Numbered from the stretch's first letter, positions 1 through 8,737 are shown. The stretch is 35,894 bases of DNA from an uncultured Merdimonas sp. (GCA_944375725.1 CALWAZ010000147.1:1-35894); one strand, 5' to 3'. Translations and numbers: made by a program. The notes: generated by a model from the sequence alone, not told the origin.

Positions 1-182
1 TATTCGGCATTGAAGAACGCGATTCTCTCGAGATCTATGTTGAAGATGACAAAATTATTTTAAAAAAGTATGCACCGACGGATATTTTCACTGGAGAACG
101 CGAAGACCTCATTGAATATCATGGCAAATTGGTTTCAAAGAAGTCTATTGAAGAATTAGCGAAGAAAGCTGGTTTAATCTAA
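1..182 (+). CDS. abrB: AbrB/SpoVT-type transition-state regulator, C-terminal part
   Basis: Only the last 59 codons are in the window; the gene enters from the left edge and stops with TAA at 180-182. The visible part reads FGIEERDSLEIYVEDDKIIL, which is the second half of the swapped-hairpin AbrB DNA-binding fold, followed by a KKYAPTDIFTGE linker and a helical tail ending KKAGLI. This tail is typical of full-length AbrB/Abh/SpoVT dimer-forming proteins rather than short MazE antitoxins. AbrB proteins are DNA-binding regulators of transition-phase and sporulation genes. The gene faces rsmI tail to tail, exactly as abrB faces rsmI (yabC) in Bacillus subtilis, which supports the name. The N-terminus cannot be seen. 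Confidence 0.85.
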   Translation, partial: FGIEERDSLEIYVEDDKIILKKYAPTDIFTGEREDLIEYHGKLVSKKSIEELAKKAGLI

Positions 183-197
183 TATAAATATCCGTAC

Positions 198-240
198 AAA
201 AACCGGCAGCCATCATTTTTATCATGGTTACCGGTTTTTT
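198..240. terminator. Bidirectional terminator between abrB and rsmI
   Basis: AAAAACCGG at 198-206 pairs with CCGGTTTTT at 231-239, extended inwards by CCAT/ATGG. There is an A-run before and a T-run after the stem, so it can work on both strands and end both the abrB transcript and the long rsmI operon. Confidence 0.85.
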
Positions 241-250
241 GCTTCTATAT

Positions 251-1105
251 TTATTCTTCACCGGAATCTGAAAGCAGCGCCTGATAAATCTCTCTTCTAG
301 ACACGCCCCGATCCTTCGCGGCCAGACGCATGGCTTCTTTCCTGGGAATTCCCTGAGACTCATACATGCCCACATGCTGTTCCGGCGTCATTTCCTTCCA
401 GGCCTCCTGTTTTTCCCGTATAAGTTCCTCTTCCGGTTTTCCTTCTATTACAAGTACGCATTCGCCCCGGGGCTCTTCTTCCCTGTAACGGGACAGCGCC
501 TTTTCCAGATCTGTCCGGAAAATGGTTTCATGCTTTTTGGTCAGTTCCCGGCACACAGAGATTCCGCGGTTTCCGAGCGTTTCCAAAAGCTCCTCCAGGG
601 TCCGCGCCAGCCTGTGGGGCGCCTCATAAAGTACGATGGTTCTTGTTTCATTTTTCAGTCCGTCCAGTGCCTGCCTCCGTTCCTTTTTGTCACCGGGCAG
701 AAAGGCCTCGAAAGCAAACCTTCTGGTTCCCAGTCCGGAAAGGGTCAGCGCCGTCACGCAGGCACAGGCTCCGGGAAGAGCCGTCACCGTGATGCCGGCC
801 TCCGCGCACATTTTCACCAGTTCTTCTCCGGGATCCGAGATTCCCGGCATGCCCGCGTCTGTAATCAGCGCCACATTTTTTCCTTCCCGCAGGCGGGCTA
901 CCAGTTCTTTCCCCTTATCGAATTTATTGTATTCATGGTAGCTGGTCATAGGCGTGTGGATATCAAAATGATTCAGCAGCTTGATACTGTTGCGCGTATC
1001 CTCCGCAGCGATCAGATCCACTTCCTTCAGCACCCGCACAGCCCGAAAGGTCATATCCTCCAGATTTCCGATGGGCGTGGCACACAAATATAAGATTCCC
1101 TGCAT
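251..1105 (-). CDS. rsmI: 16S rRNA (cytidine(1402)-2'-O)-methyltransferase RsmI
   Basis: The 284-residue protein is a normal-length RsmI. It methylates the 2'-O of C1402 in 16S rRNA using S-adenosylmethionine, near the decoding centre. Visible family motifs are LYLCATPIGNL at the N-terminus, AAEDTR around residue 35, ITDAGMPGISDPGEELV around residues 80-97 (the SAM-binding tetrapyrrole-methylase fold) and VLYEAPHR around residue 158. The C-terminal tail carries the short helical RsmI extension. The ATG lies 3 bases after the stop of the upstream lipoprotein gene, so the two are probably translationally coupled. It is the last gene of the minus-strand operon and ends just before the two-way terminator at 198-240. 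Confidence 0.95.
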   Translation of the reverse strand: MQGILYLCATPIGNLEDMTFRAVRVLKEVDLIAAEDTRNSIKLLNHFDIHTPMTSYHEYNKFDKGKELVARLREGKNVALITDAGMPGISDPGEELVKMCAEAGITVTALPGACACVTALTLSGLGTRRFAFEAFLPGDKKERRQALDGLKNETRTIVLYEAPHRLARTLEELLETLGNRGISVCRELTKKHETIFRTDLEKALSRYREEEPRGECVLVIEGKPEEELIREKQEAWKEMTPEQHVGMYESQGIPRKEAMRLAAKDRGVSRREIYQALLSDSGEE

Positions 1106-1108
1106 GAG

Positions 1109-2470
1109 TTATTCTCCTGTTTCCTGGGCCGGGACAGATTCTCCAGATTCCGCCTCTCCTGTCTCCGTGTTTTCCATCGTTTCGTTCTCCGCAGCCTGCT
1201 GCCCGGCCCTGGCGGCAGCTTCCGCTTCCGCTTCTTCCGGACTTAAAAGACCGTCAGCCGTATAGGAGCATTTTGCGTTCCAGAGAAGCCATTCCGTACT
1301 TCCGCTGTCATAGACTGCCTGAATCTGCTGGCGGATCTGCTCCGGTCCATAGCTCTGATGGCTGCTCAGCCAGGTGGCTGTGAAATCCTGAAGCCAGGGA
1401 CGCACCTCTGCCTTCTTTGTCCCTTCGGGAATGACTGACAGCCGTTCCGAGGATGCCTGCAGAGCGGCACGGATAGTCTCATAGGGCTGCAGATCCGGAT
1501 GGGCCAGACCGTACACGCCGTCTCTGTAATGGGAAGGATAAATCATGGGACAGATATAATCCAGATGCCGGGCCATGGCCTCATAATCCTGGCCCACGAT
1601 CTCCGCGTCTATCTCGTGATCGATCACTGTGCCGAACACATCCGCGGACACCTTCACATTCAAGGGTGAAAGCGTGTCATAAGCATACTCGGTAAATTCC
1701 GTAATGATATCCGTCTTACTTTTTACCTGAGCCTCTTCTCCATAATCAGCCTCTTCATCCTTAATCTCTGTGGGAAACCGGATATAATCAAACTGAATCT
1801 CATCGAAGCCGGCGCCGGCTGCCTGCCGGGCCACTGCCATCAGGTATTCCCAGACCTCCCGCTGGTAAGGGTTCACCCAGGCCAGACCGTTTTTATCCAG
1901 GAACACTCCGCCGTCCTTTCTCTGGATACAGAGGTCGGGGCGTTTGGAGGCCAGCAGCGGATCCTTAAAGGCCACAATCCTGGCAATCAGATAAACGTCC
2001 TCCTCTTTCAGTCTCTTTACCAGTCCCGGCAGATCGGCAATATAATTCATATCCGCCTCCAGCTCCTGTACCATGGGCTCTTCCATCTGATATGTAACAA
2101 TGCCCTCGTCATTTTTTATATCAATCACCATGGCATTCAGCTCGCTGTCACGGACCAGTCGCTCCAAATCTTCCATTTTCGCGTGGCCCGCCATGGGCCC
2201 GGTCACATAGATGCCCTTTACCGGCTCCGGAGGAACGGCCTCTTCCTGTTCCTGCTGAAGATCTGTCCCTTCCTCCTCCGACTCCGGGCTGGTCCCGCCG
2301 GCATTTTCTTCCTCTTCGTTTTCCGGGGACTCTCCGTTCTCAGGATCCTCCTCTTCCGCTCCGGTCTGAGCCTGCTGCACCTGAGGCGCCTCAGCCTCTC
2401 CGCTTCCACATCCGGCCAGCAGCGCGCAGATCAGAGCCACTATCAGGAACCCTGCTCTCTTCCTTTTCAT
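1109..2470 (-). CDS. Secreted lipoprotein, putative glycoside hydrolase (DUF4015 type)
   Basis: 453 residues. The N-terminus has a lipoprotein signal: positive KRKR, a hydrophobic stretch and the lipobox LLAGC with Cys at residue 21. Residues about 23-85 are an acidic, Glu/Pro-rich low-complexity spacer, probably a wall-spanning linker. From about residue 86 (GIYVTG) a TIM-barrel-like domain follows with IDIKNDEG, RIVAFKDP, WVNPYQREVWEY and GFDEIQFDYIRFPTE, the hallmark motifs of the DUF4015 putative glycosyl hydrolase family. The C-terminal 40 residues are again acidic and repetitive. The substrate is unknown; a cell-wall or surface glycan role is an inference. It sits between trmN6 (28-base gap) and rsmI (3-base gap), an unusual guest in an information-processing operon. 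Confidence 0.8.
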   Translation of the reverse strand: MKRKRAGFLIVALICALLAGCGSGEAEAPQVQQAQTGAEEEDPENGESPENEEEENAGGTSPESEEEGTDLQQEQEEAVPPEPVKGIYVTGPMAGHAKMEDLERLVRDSELNAMVIDIKNDEGIVTYQMEEPMVQELEADMNYIADLPGLVKRLKEEDVYLIARIVAFKDPLLASKRPDLCIQRKDGGVFLDKNGLAWVNPYQREVWEYLMAVARQAAGAGFDEIQFDYIRFPTEIKDEEADYGEEAQVKSKTDIITEFTEYAYDTLSPLNVKVSADVFGTVIDHEIDAEIVGQDYEAMARHLDYICPMIYPSHYRDGVYGLAHPDLQPYETIRAALQASSERLSVIPEGTKKAEVRPWLQDFTATWLSSHQSYGPEQIRQQIQAVYDSGSTEWLLWNAKCSYTADGLLSPEEAEAEAAARAGQQAAENETMENTETGEAESGESVPAQETGE

Positions 2471-2498
2471 ATCTGTATTTCCTCAATATCTCCAGCTG

Positions 2499-3236
2499 TT
2501 AATAGCCGTAAATCTCATAAATTTCATCCATATAGACGCCCGGTTCCCGGTATACAATCAGCGGCTTTTCCACCGTCATTCTGGGCCGGCCTCCCCGGCA
2601 GGCCTCCAAAAGCACCATGTTCGGCTCCCGATCCACATACGGATATACCAGCCGCATTCTTTTGGGCTCCAGCTTATATTTCCCCAGCGTCATGATAATT
2701 TCCGCCAGCCGGAAAGGCCGGTGCACCAGATAGAACCGGCCGCCGGGTTTCAAGACCCTGGCCGTCTCCCGGGCCACATCCTCAAAGCTGCACAGAATCT
2801 CATGACGGGCAATGGCCTTTGGAAGCTCCGGATTCAAAAGTCCATGCTGGCCGGTCATATAGGGAGGATTGCAGGTCACTACGTCAAAAGAAGCAGCCCC
2901 GAATATGGAGGCCGCCTCCTTAATATCGCCTTCTACGATGGAAACGGAATCCGTCAGATCATTCAATTCCACGCTTCTCCTGGCCATATCAGCGCTTTCT
3001 GCCTGAATCTCCAGCCCGGTGAAGCTTTTTCCCTTCGTCTTTCCCCGAAGCAGAATCGGAATGATGCCTGTGCCCGTTCCCAAGTCAAGAACCTGCTCCC
3101 CTTCCTTCACTCTGGCAAAGCCAGAGAGCAGTACCGCGTCCATGCCGAAACAGAATCTGCCGGGATTCTGGATAATCTGATAACCGTTTCTCTGCAGATC
3201 ATCCAGCCGTTCGCCGCTTTTCAGCTCAATCATCAT
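2499..3236 (-). CDS. trmN6: tRNA1(Val) (adenine(37)-N6)-methyltransferase-like protein
   Basis: 245 residues, a class I SAM-dependent methyltransferase. The SAM-binding motif VLDLGTGTGIIPILL is near residues 49-63, the acidic second motif GLEIQ near 74, and the catalytic NPPY motif (VVTCNPPYM) near 124, which marks N6-adenine or N5-glutamine methylation. The N-terminal DDLQRNGYQIIQNPGRFCFGMDAVLL segment is characteristic of the TrmN6/YabB group, which modifies A37 of tRNA-Val in enterobacteria; substrate in this organism is assumed by family. The start overlaps the end of ricT by 11 bases, so coupling is likely. Position equals yabB in the Bacillus subtilis holB-ricT-yabB-rsmI cluster. Confidence 0.88.
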   Translation of the reverse strand: MMIELKSGERLDDLQRNGYQIIQNPGRFCFGMDAVLLSGFARVKEGEQVLDLGTGTGIIPILLRGKTKGKSFTGLEIQAESADMARRSVELNDLTDSVSIVEGDIKEAASIFGAASFDVVTCNPPYMTGQHGLLNPELPKAIARHEILCSFEDVARETARVLKPGGRFYLVHRPFRLAEIIMTLGKYKLEPKRMRLVYPYVDREPNMVLLEACRGGRPRMTVEKPLIVYREPGVYMDEIYEIYGY

Positions 3237-4137
3237 CCAGCTTTGATTTCCTCTCCTGTTTTTCCAGCGCTTCCAGCTTCTTCAGCTCCTTGTCGGACAC
3301 GCCGCCTTTTTCCTTTTTCTTTCTCGGACGGAACTTCAGCTCCTCCACCGGATATTCCCGAATTTCCTTTTCATCGCCATCCAGGGTAACCACGACCTTG
3401 ACCTTCTGGCGCAGCACATTGACGCTCTGCACCTCTCCCTTGAAGCCGTCGGCTGTAGTCACATAATCCCCGCTGCCGGGAAGACGGCTGTTCAGCTCCT
3501 CATAGGTCTCCTGCTCATGCTTCAGGCAGCACATCAGCCGTCCGCAGACGCCGGAAATCTTGGTGGGATTTAGAGACAGATTCTGCTCCTTCGCCATCTT
3601 GATGGATACCGGCACAAATTCGGAAAGATGGGTATGGCAGCACAGCTCTCTCCCGCAGATTCCGATGCCTCCCAGAATCTTTGTCTCATCACGGACGCCG
3701 ATCTGCCGGAGCTCGATTCTGGTCCGGAACACGCTGGCCAGATCTTTTACCAGCTCCCGGAAATCGATTCGTCCATCCGCCGTAAAATAAAACAGCACTT
3801 TATTATTGTCAAAGGTATATTCCGCCTGAATCAGCTTCATTTCCAAACCGTGCTTTTTAATCTTTTCCTGACAGATCCGGAAAGCCTCTTTTTCCTTCAC
3901 CCGGTTGGCCGCTTCCTTTGCGTCATCCTCCGCGGTGGCAATCCGGAGCACCGGCTTTAAGGGCTGCACCACCTTTTTGTCGTCTACCTCTTTTGTACCG
4001 ACCACAACGCTTCCATATTCCACGCCTCTGGCCGTCTCCACAATCACATGCTTCCCTCTGGGAATATTCAGCTTTCCGGGAGAAAAGTAATAAATTTTTC
4101 CCGCTGTCCGGAATCTGACGCCTATGACCTTTTCCAT
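3226..4137 (-). CDS. ricT: PSP1-domain protein RicT (YaaT), sporulation and RNA-decay factor
   Basis: 303 residues. The protein carries the PSP1 core with conserved cysteines in CGRELCCHTHL and CGRLMCCLKHE (roughly residues 160-210), which in Bacillus RicT take part in an Fe-S-containing complex with RicA and RicF that steers RNase Y maturation of mRNAs and affects sporulation and competence. The N-terminus VIGVRFRTAGKIYYF and the GVEYGSVV segment are typical. The C-terminus is Lys/Glu-rich and probably disordered. Only one base separates its ATG from the holB stop, and its end overlaps trmN6. RicA and RicF genes are not in the window. Confidence 0.92.
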   Translation of the reverse strand: MEKVIGVRFRTAGKIYYFSPGKLNIPRGKHVIVETARGVEYGSVVVGTKEVDDKKVVQPLKPVLRIATAEDDAKEAANRVKEKEAFRICQEKIKKHGLEMKLIQAEYTFDNNKVLFYFTADGRIDFRELVKDLASVFRTRIELRQIGVRDETKILGGIGICGRELCCHTHLSEFVPVSIKMAKEQNLSLNPTKISGVCGRLMCCLKHEQETYEELNSRLPGSGDYVTTADGFKGEVQSVNVLRQKVKVVVTLDGDEKEIREYPVEELKFRPRKKKEKGGVSDKELKKLEALEKQERKSKLDDD

Positions 4138-4138
4138 G

Positions 4139-5128
4139 TTAATTCTCCTTTATCGTCAGCATGAGAAGCTCGATCGTCAGCTCAAAGCTTACATTCGCCT
4201 TGAGACGTATCTTCGCCTTCTCAAGCGCCTTCAAAATATGCTCCAGGCCCTCATAGGAACTCTTTGCGGCCTGAGCGCTGATATAGTTGATTTCATCCGA
4301 AAAGATAAGACCATCGATCTGGCGGGTCGCCTTAAACAGCAGCACGTCCCGGTACCAGAGCATCATCAGATCCAGATAATCATCGATCTCCGCCTTATAC
4401 TCTACGGCCCTGCGCACTGCCTCCGTGATCTCATAGATCTCCATATCTCTCAGATGGCGCAGAAGATGTATCACCTGATCCTTCAGTTCGGAGAAATGTT
4501 CTGATTCTGCCAGACGCCTGGCCTTTCCCACATTGCCTCTGGCAAAGGCCGCGCAGATCTCTGCCTGATAGTCAGGCACATGCAGTTCTTCCATCAGATA
4601 GCTGCGGATCTGTTCCTCCTTCACCGGCCGCAGCTTCAAGGTCACGCACCGGGAAAGAATGGTGGGCAGAAACGCCTCCGAATTTTCTGTAAGAAGCAGG
4701 ATAATCCCGTAGGCCGGCGGCTCTTCGATGGTCTTCAGCAGGGCATTCTGGGCCTGCACGGTCATCTTCTCCGCCTCATCTACGATATAGATTTTCCATG
4801 GGCTGCTGTAGGGACGTATGAGAATATCGCTGCACAGCTGGTCCCGGATATCATCCACTCCGATAGACCCCGGCTTTTCGTGGGTCACACGGATAATGTC
4901 CGGCTGGTTTCTGCTCTCCGCCTGTATACAGGAATGGCATGTTCCGCAGGCATCCGTTCCTTTCTTCTCACACTGAAGCGTCTGGGCAAAGGCAGACGCA
5001 AGAAGCATCTTGCCGGAGCCCTCCTCTCCGTCCAGAATATAGGCATGGGATACCTTATTCAGACGTATCGCGTTCTGCAGATGATCGATAATCTGTTCAT
5101 GTCCGATGATTCCTGCAAATCCTGCCAT
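4139..5128 (-). CDS. holB: DNA polymerase III subunit delta' (clamp loader)
   Basis: 329 residues. It is a clamp-loader AAA+ subunit: Walker A-like DGEEGSGKMLLAS near residue 35, a four-cysteine zinc module (CEKK, then CGTCHSC) near 53-67, the DEAEKM Walker B region near 117-122, and the sensor-1 region ending SRCVTLKL near 160. The C-terminal helical collar domain follows. Delta' loads the beta sliding clamp onto primed DNA with the tau/gamma and delta subunits. Upstream, a TATACT -10-like element (minus strand, 5201-5206) lies in the 107-base gap to the guanylate-kinase-like gene, but there is no good -35, so an internal promoter is only possible. A GGAGG site precedes the ATG. Confidence 0.93.
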   Translation of the reverse strand: MAGFAGIIGHEQIIDHLQNAIRLNKVSHAYILDGEEGSGKMLLASAFAQTLQCEKKGTDACGTCHSCIQAESRNQPDIIRVTHEKPGSIGVDDIRDQLCSDILIRPYSSPWKIYIVDEAEKMTVQAQNALLKTIEEPPAYGIILLLTENSEAFLPTILSRCVTLKLRPVKEEQIRSYLMEELHVPDYQAEICAAFARGNVGKARRLAESEHFSELKDQVIHLLRHLRDMEIYEITEAVRRAVEYKAEIDDYLDLMMLWYRDVLLFKATRQIDGLIFSDEINYISAQAAKSSYEGLEHILKALEKAKIRLKANVSFELTIELLMLTIKEN

Positions 5129-5235
5129 ATATTCTCCCCTCCTTCTGTAACAGCCGCTTCCGGCCTAAAGCCCCTGTAGGCCGCGGCCTGCGCCATGTTC
5201 AGTATACCATAGATTTTTTATAAAAAACAGTCCTT

Positions 5236-5829
5236 TTACAGTTTCAGGCTGTCCCGGATCCAGGAACTTATTTCCTCAATGCATTCTGTCAGTTCCCGGT
5301 TGTAAAACCGTTTCTCTATTCCGGCCTCCTGAATTTTTTCCTCTGAAAAGTCCTCACTGTCTGCCAGAAAACGGCGGCACATTTCCGCGTAACGCGGCTC
5401 CTCCTGGGCCCTCTCCCGATCCAGGGCTCTCTGCAGCCGCTCGCCGTCCTCCACCTCAATATAGATGGGAACCACCCTGTCCTTTCCATAATAATCCCGC
5501 ACGCTTCGGAAAGATTCCAGTACTCCCACTGCCAGATAGCTGGAACGTTCCAAATCGGTTGCTTCTGTATCCGCGGTAAAATATTTCCATATTCCATGTA
5601 CCGTATGATAAGCCCGGAGCTCTATCACTCTGCCCTGTGCCTCCAGCTTCGCAAGACCATTTTCATCTGTAAAATGATATTGGAGGCCAGGCGTCTCCCC
5701 GGCCCGCATGGGCCGCGTCGTGTACAGCACCAGCGGCCTCAAGCCCAGATCCTTTTTCTCCAGCAGGCTCTGAAAGATCGTGTCCTTTCCTGTGGAACTT
5801 TTCCCTATGATATAAAACAGCTTTCCCAT
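5236..5829 (-). CDS. Guanylate-kinase-like P-loop protein
   Basis: 197 residues from the chosen start MGKLFYIIGKSSTGKDT. The P-loop GKSSTGKDT is at the N-terminus, followed by VLYTTRPMRAGETPGLQYHF, the GMP-binding region of guanylate kinases, and a late lid-like ERLQRALDRERAQ segment. The frame is open up to 5925, but AAGGGAG about 11 bases before the ATG at 5829 and the start of homology to kinases at that methionine favour the shorter form, which also avoids overlap with the upstream decarboxylase. It may phosphorylate GMP or another nucleotide, or it may be a divergent paralogue beside a true gmk elsewhere. In Bacillus subtilis the thymidylate kinase gene tmk sits in this position. Confidence 0.8.
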   Translation of the reverse strand: MGKLFYIIGKSSTGKDTIFQSLLEKKDLGLRPLVLYTTRPMRAGETPGLQYHFTDENGLAKLEAQGRVIELRAYHTVHGIWKYFTADTEATDLERSSYLAVGVLESFRSVRDYYGKDRVVPIYIEVEDGERLQRALDRERAQEEPRYAEMCRRFLADSEDFSEEKIQEAGIEKRFYNRELTECIEEISSWIRDSLKL

Positions 5830-5855
5830 AGCTGACTGTTCTCCCTTTTGTGTAT

Positions 5856-7427
5856 TTAAATCCGAAGCACCGGCATCCCGTCTCCTGCCGCGAGCCCGTG
5901 CACCGCAAAGCCGGCTTTCTGCCACTGCCTGATCCGCCTTACTGCCCCGGCGGTGATCTCTTCCCCCGGTACAATCAGAGGTATTCCCGGCGGATACAGA
6001 TAGATATAATCCGCAGCCAGTCTTCCTGTGCAGTCTGAAACCGGGCAGACCTCCCTTTTCCTTTCCTCCGCTTCTCCTGCCGTCAGCGGGGCCGGAAGCC
6101 TTGGGAGCTCTGCGGGTTCCTCATATTCAAAGGCTCCCTTGTGTTCGGAGGGACAGCCCCATCCAGGCTGCGGCCGGCCAGCCAGACCGCCGTTCTCCCC
6201 GGCATCCCGGCTGTCTGCCGGATCCGGCCTCTCCGCCAGCTCGCAGTCCAGCTCATGCAAAGCGGCGCTCAGCCTGTCGAATCCCTCCTTCGTATCCGCA
6301 ATGCTGGCAATCCCCACCACATAATCCGGCCCGCTCATCTCCATCTGCAGATGCCAGCGCTCCAGAAGAAGCCCGGAAAGCCGGCTCCCTGAAAGCCCGG
6401 CCCTGCGGGCAGAAACCAAAAGCTTGCTCCGGTCAAAATCACAGGCGCCGTCTGCCGGAGTTTCAGCCGCCATATCATCTCCAGCCAGATACAGTATTTT
6501 CAGATCCCGGCAGCTTTCCCGAAAAGCCGAAAGCAGCCTTACATGTTCTGCGAAAAGCTCTCCGCTCTTCCGCTCCAGCAGATCTGTGCAGGCATCAATG
6601 GATGCCATCAGAACATAGGACGGACTGCTGCTCTGGTACACGGAAAGATAATGCCGGATTCTCTCCCGGTCCGCCAGCTTTCCCTGAATATGCAGAAGAG
6701 CCGTCTGGGTCAGCGCGGGAAGCGTCTTATGCACGCTGTGAATCACCACGTCCGCCCCGGCACTCACCGCATCCTCCGGAAAGTAGTCTGAAAATGGAAA
6801 GTGGGCCCCATGGGCCTGATCTACAATCAGGGGTATGCCATACCTGTGGCAGATCTCCGCAATGGTTTTCACATCCGAGCAGACGCCGTCATAGGTGGGA
6901 GAGGTAATGATAACAGCCTGAACCGGACCGTCTTCTCCGCCGGGCCGCCTCTCTTCTTCCAGCATTTTTTCCACATCCTCCGGGCAAATGGCGCCGTTTA
7001 TCCCCAAAGACGAAATCTGCTGTGGATAAAGATATTTTGCCTTCAGATTTCCCAGCTCTATGGCGTGATATACGGACCTGTGGCAGTTCCGGGCGGTCAG
7101 AACCCGCCCTCCACGGCGGGTGCAGCCGGAGACAGCGCTTAAGATCCCTGCCGTGCTTCCTCCCACCAGAAAATAGGTTTCCTCCGCCCCATAAAGACGC
7201 GCCGCCCGTTCCTGAGCCCTGGTCAGAACTCCGTCCGGCTCCGGATGATGCAGGTCGTCAAAGCCGTCAATCTCCGTGATATCAAACCGGTACGGATTTT
7301 CAAAATTCCCCATCAGGCGCTTATGCCCCGGCATATGAAACCCATAGTAATCCGATTCCCCATAGGCACGAAGCTTCCGGTAAAGGGGGCCTCCGAAGTC
7401 CTTGGAAATGCCGTTTTCCTGTGTCAT
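5856..7427 (-). CDS. Orn/Lys/Arg decarboxylase-family PLP enzyme
   Basis: 523 residues. Fold-type I PLP enzyme of the Orn/Lys/Arg decarboxylase group: FHMPGHKR near residue 31, DLHHPEG-like DLHHPEPDG near 59, FLVGGSTAGILSA near 86, DQAHGAHF (cofactor Asp) near 202, and HSVHKTLPALTQTALLH near 230 with the Schiff-base Lys. The C-terminal small domain contains YPPGIPLIVPGE, typical of the family. About 60 residues around 395-450 are Pro/Gly/Glu-rich and look like a loose insert. The substrate (ornithine, lysine or arginine) cannot be read from the sequence. Its ATG overlaps the hydF stop by four bases (ATGA). This is the position of yaaO in Bacillus subtilis. Confidence 0.87.
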   Translation of the reverse strand: MTQENGISKDFGGPLYRKLRAYGESDYYGFHMPGHKRLMGNFENPYRFDITEIDGFDDLHHPEPDGVLTRAQERAARLYGAEETYFLVGGSTAGILSAVSGCTRRGGRVLTARNCHRSVYHAIELGNLKAKYLYPQQISSLGINGAICPEDVEKMLEEERRPGGEDGPVQAVIITSPTYDGVCSDVKTIAEICHRYGIPLIVDQAHGAHFPFSDYFPEDAVSAGADVVIHSVHKTLPALTQTALLHIQGKLADRERIRHYLSVYQSSSPSYVLMASIDACTDLLERKSGELFAEHVRLLSAFRESCRDLKILYLAGDDMAAETPADGACDFDRSKLLVSARRAGLSGSRLSGLLLERWHLQMEMSGPDYVVGIASIADTKEGFDRLSAALHELDCELAERPDPADSRDAGENGGLAGRPQPGWGCPSEHKGAFEYEEPAELPRLPAPLTAGEAEERKREVCPVSDCTGRLAADYIYLYPPGIPLIVPGEEITAGAVRRIRQWQKAGFAVHGLAAGDGMPVLRI

Positions 7428-8668
7428 CTCTTTTCCTCTTTCTCCAGAAGAGCCGCCATATCCGGAAACGGCTGCAGGCTCCGCTCCAGAATCCCCTTCA
7501 TATAGGCAATCAGGATTCCGTAATTTGTCATGGGCACCCCCTGAGCCTCTGCTTCCCTGAGGCGGTACTGCATTTCCTGCTCATTCAGCATACAGCCTCC
7601 ACAGTGGACAATCATATGATACCCCTTTAAATCCCGCTCAAAGCCTGTCCCTGAGGTAAAGGCAAATTCCGGCTTCTTTCCGGTATAATTCTCAATCCAC
7701 CGGGGCAGCTTCACCGTTCCGATATCATCACACTGGCGGTGATGGGTGCAGCCCTCGGAAATCAGGATTTTGTCTCCGTCCCGCAGTGTCTCCAGGGCCC
7801 TTGCCCCCCGGACTGCCTGGGCGAGATTTCCCTTATACCGGGCAAACAGAATGGAAAAGGACGTGAGCAGAATATCCTCCGGCGTGTCCCGGTCTGCCAG
7901 ATCAAACACCTGGCTGTCCGTAATCACCAGCTTCGGCCTGGTTCCCAGCTTTTCAAGGGTCTCCTTCAGTTCCTTCTCTCTCACCACCACGGATACAGCC
8001 CCGCTCTCCAGCACGTCACGGATCGTCTGCTGCTGCGGCAGAATCAGGCGGCCCTTCGGCGCGGCCTTGTCAATGGGGACCACCAGCACCACCAGGTCCT
8101 GCGGCTCCAGCAGGTCTCCCACCAGACGCTTTTCTTTCCCGGCCGGAACCATGCGCGAAAGCCGCTCCTTCAGCTCCTGAATGCCTTCCCCGGTCCGGGC
8201 GCTGACCCGGATATGGCGTTCATCCTCCGGCTCCCCAGCGCCGGAATTCTTTTCACCGGTACTGGTCTCCTTTACCAGATCCCATTTATTGAATACCACC
8301 AGATAAGGAAGCCCTCTCTTTTTTAACTCCTCCTCCAGCCGTTCATCCTCCGGGCTCATGCCTGCGGTTCCGTCTACAATCAAAAGGGCAATATCCGTCT
8401 TCCGCAGCACATCCAGTCCCTTCTGCACCCGGAGAGCTCCCAGCTCTCCCTCATCATCCAGTCCCGGCGTGTCAATCAGCATCACCGGTCCCAGGGGCAG
8501 CAGCTCCATAGATTTATAAACAGGGTCCGTGGTCGTTCCCCGGACCTCTGACACAATCGCAATATCCTGATTCGTAACCGCATTGATTACGCTTGATTTT
8601 CCCGCGTTCCTTTTCCCGAACAGGCCGATATGCACCCGTTCGGAGGACGGCGTCTGATTCATTCCCAT
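7424..8668 (-). CDS. hydF: [FeFe]-hydrogenase H-cluster maturation GTPase HydF
   Basis: 414 residues. The N-terminal GTPase domain shows GKRNAGKSSVINA (P-loop, near residue 18), the switch TTTDP, DTPGLDDEG and NKWD. The C-terminal scaffold domain has the iron-sulfur ligands EGCTHH near 308 and HCGGCM near 355, matching the CxH...CxxC pattern of HydF. HydF is the scaffold on which HydE and HydG assemble the 2Fe subcluster before transfer to the hydrogenase. Its presence implies an [FeFe] hydrogenase elsewhere and an anaerobic, hydrogen-evolving life style. ATG is 7 bases after GGAGG. First gene of the minus-strand run, with its own promoter at 8709-8737. Confidence 0.95.
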   Translation of the reverse strand: MGMNQTPSSERVHIGLFGKRNAGKSSVINAVTNQDIAIVSEVRGTTTDPVYKSMELLPLGPVMLIDTPGLDDEGELGALRVQKGLDVLRKTDIALLIVDGTAGMSPEDERLEEELKKRGLPYLVVFNKWDLVKETSTGEKNSGAGEPEDERHIRVSARTGEGIQELKERLSRMVPAGKEKRLVGDLLEPQDLVVLVVPIDKAAPKGRLILPQQQTIRDVLESGAVSVVVREKELKETLEKLGTRPKLVITDSQVFDLADRDTPEDILLTSFSILFARYKGNLAQAVRGARALETLRDGDKILISEGCTHHRQCDDIGTVKLPRWIENYTGKKPEFAFTSGTGFERDLKGYHMIVHCGGCMLNEQEMQYRLREAEAQGVPMTNYGILIAYMKGILERSLQPFPDMAALLEKEEKR

Positions 8669-8708
8669 GCTGATACCTCCTCTGATGTCTGACTCCAGTT
8701 ATAAGGCT

Positions 8709-8737
8709 ATTCTACTATAAATTCCCGCAAGGGGCAA
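8709..8737 (-). promoter_or_regulatory. Probable sigma-A promoter of hydF operon
   Basis: On the minus strand TTGCCC (8737-8732), 17 bases, then TAGAAT (8714-8709), about 40 bases before the hydF ATG. Four of six and five of six matches to consensus. The rest of the 8669-8825 gap holds no gene that I can see. Confidence 0.6.

Noticed and set aside
5201-5230. Internal promoter in front of holB
   Set aside because: TATACT is good but no acceptable -35 is present at 16 to 18 bases, so it is mentioned only under holB.
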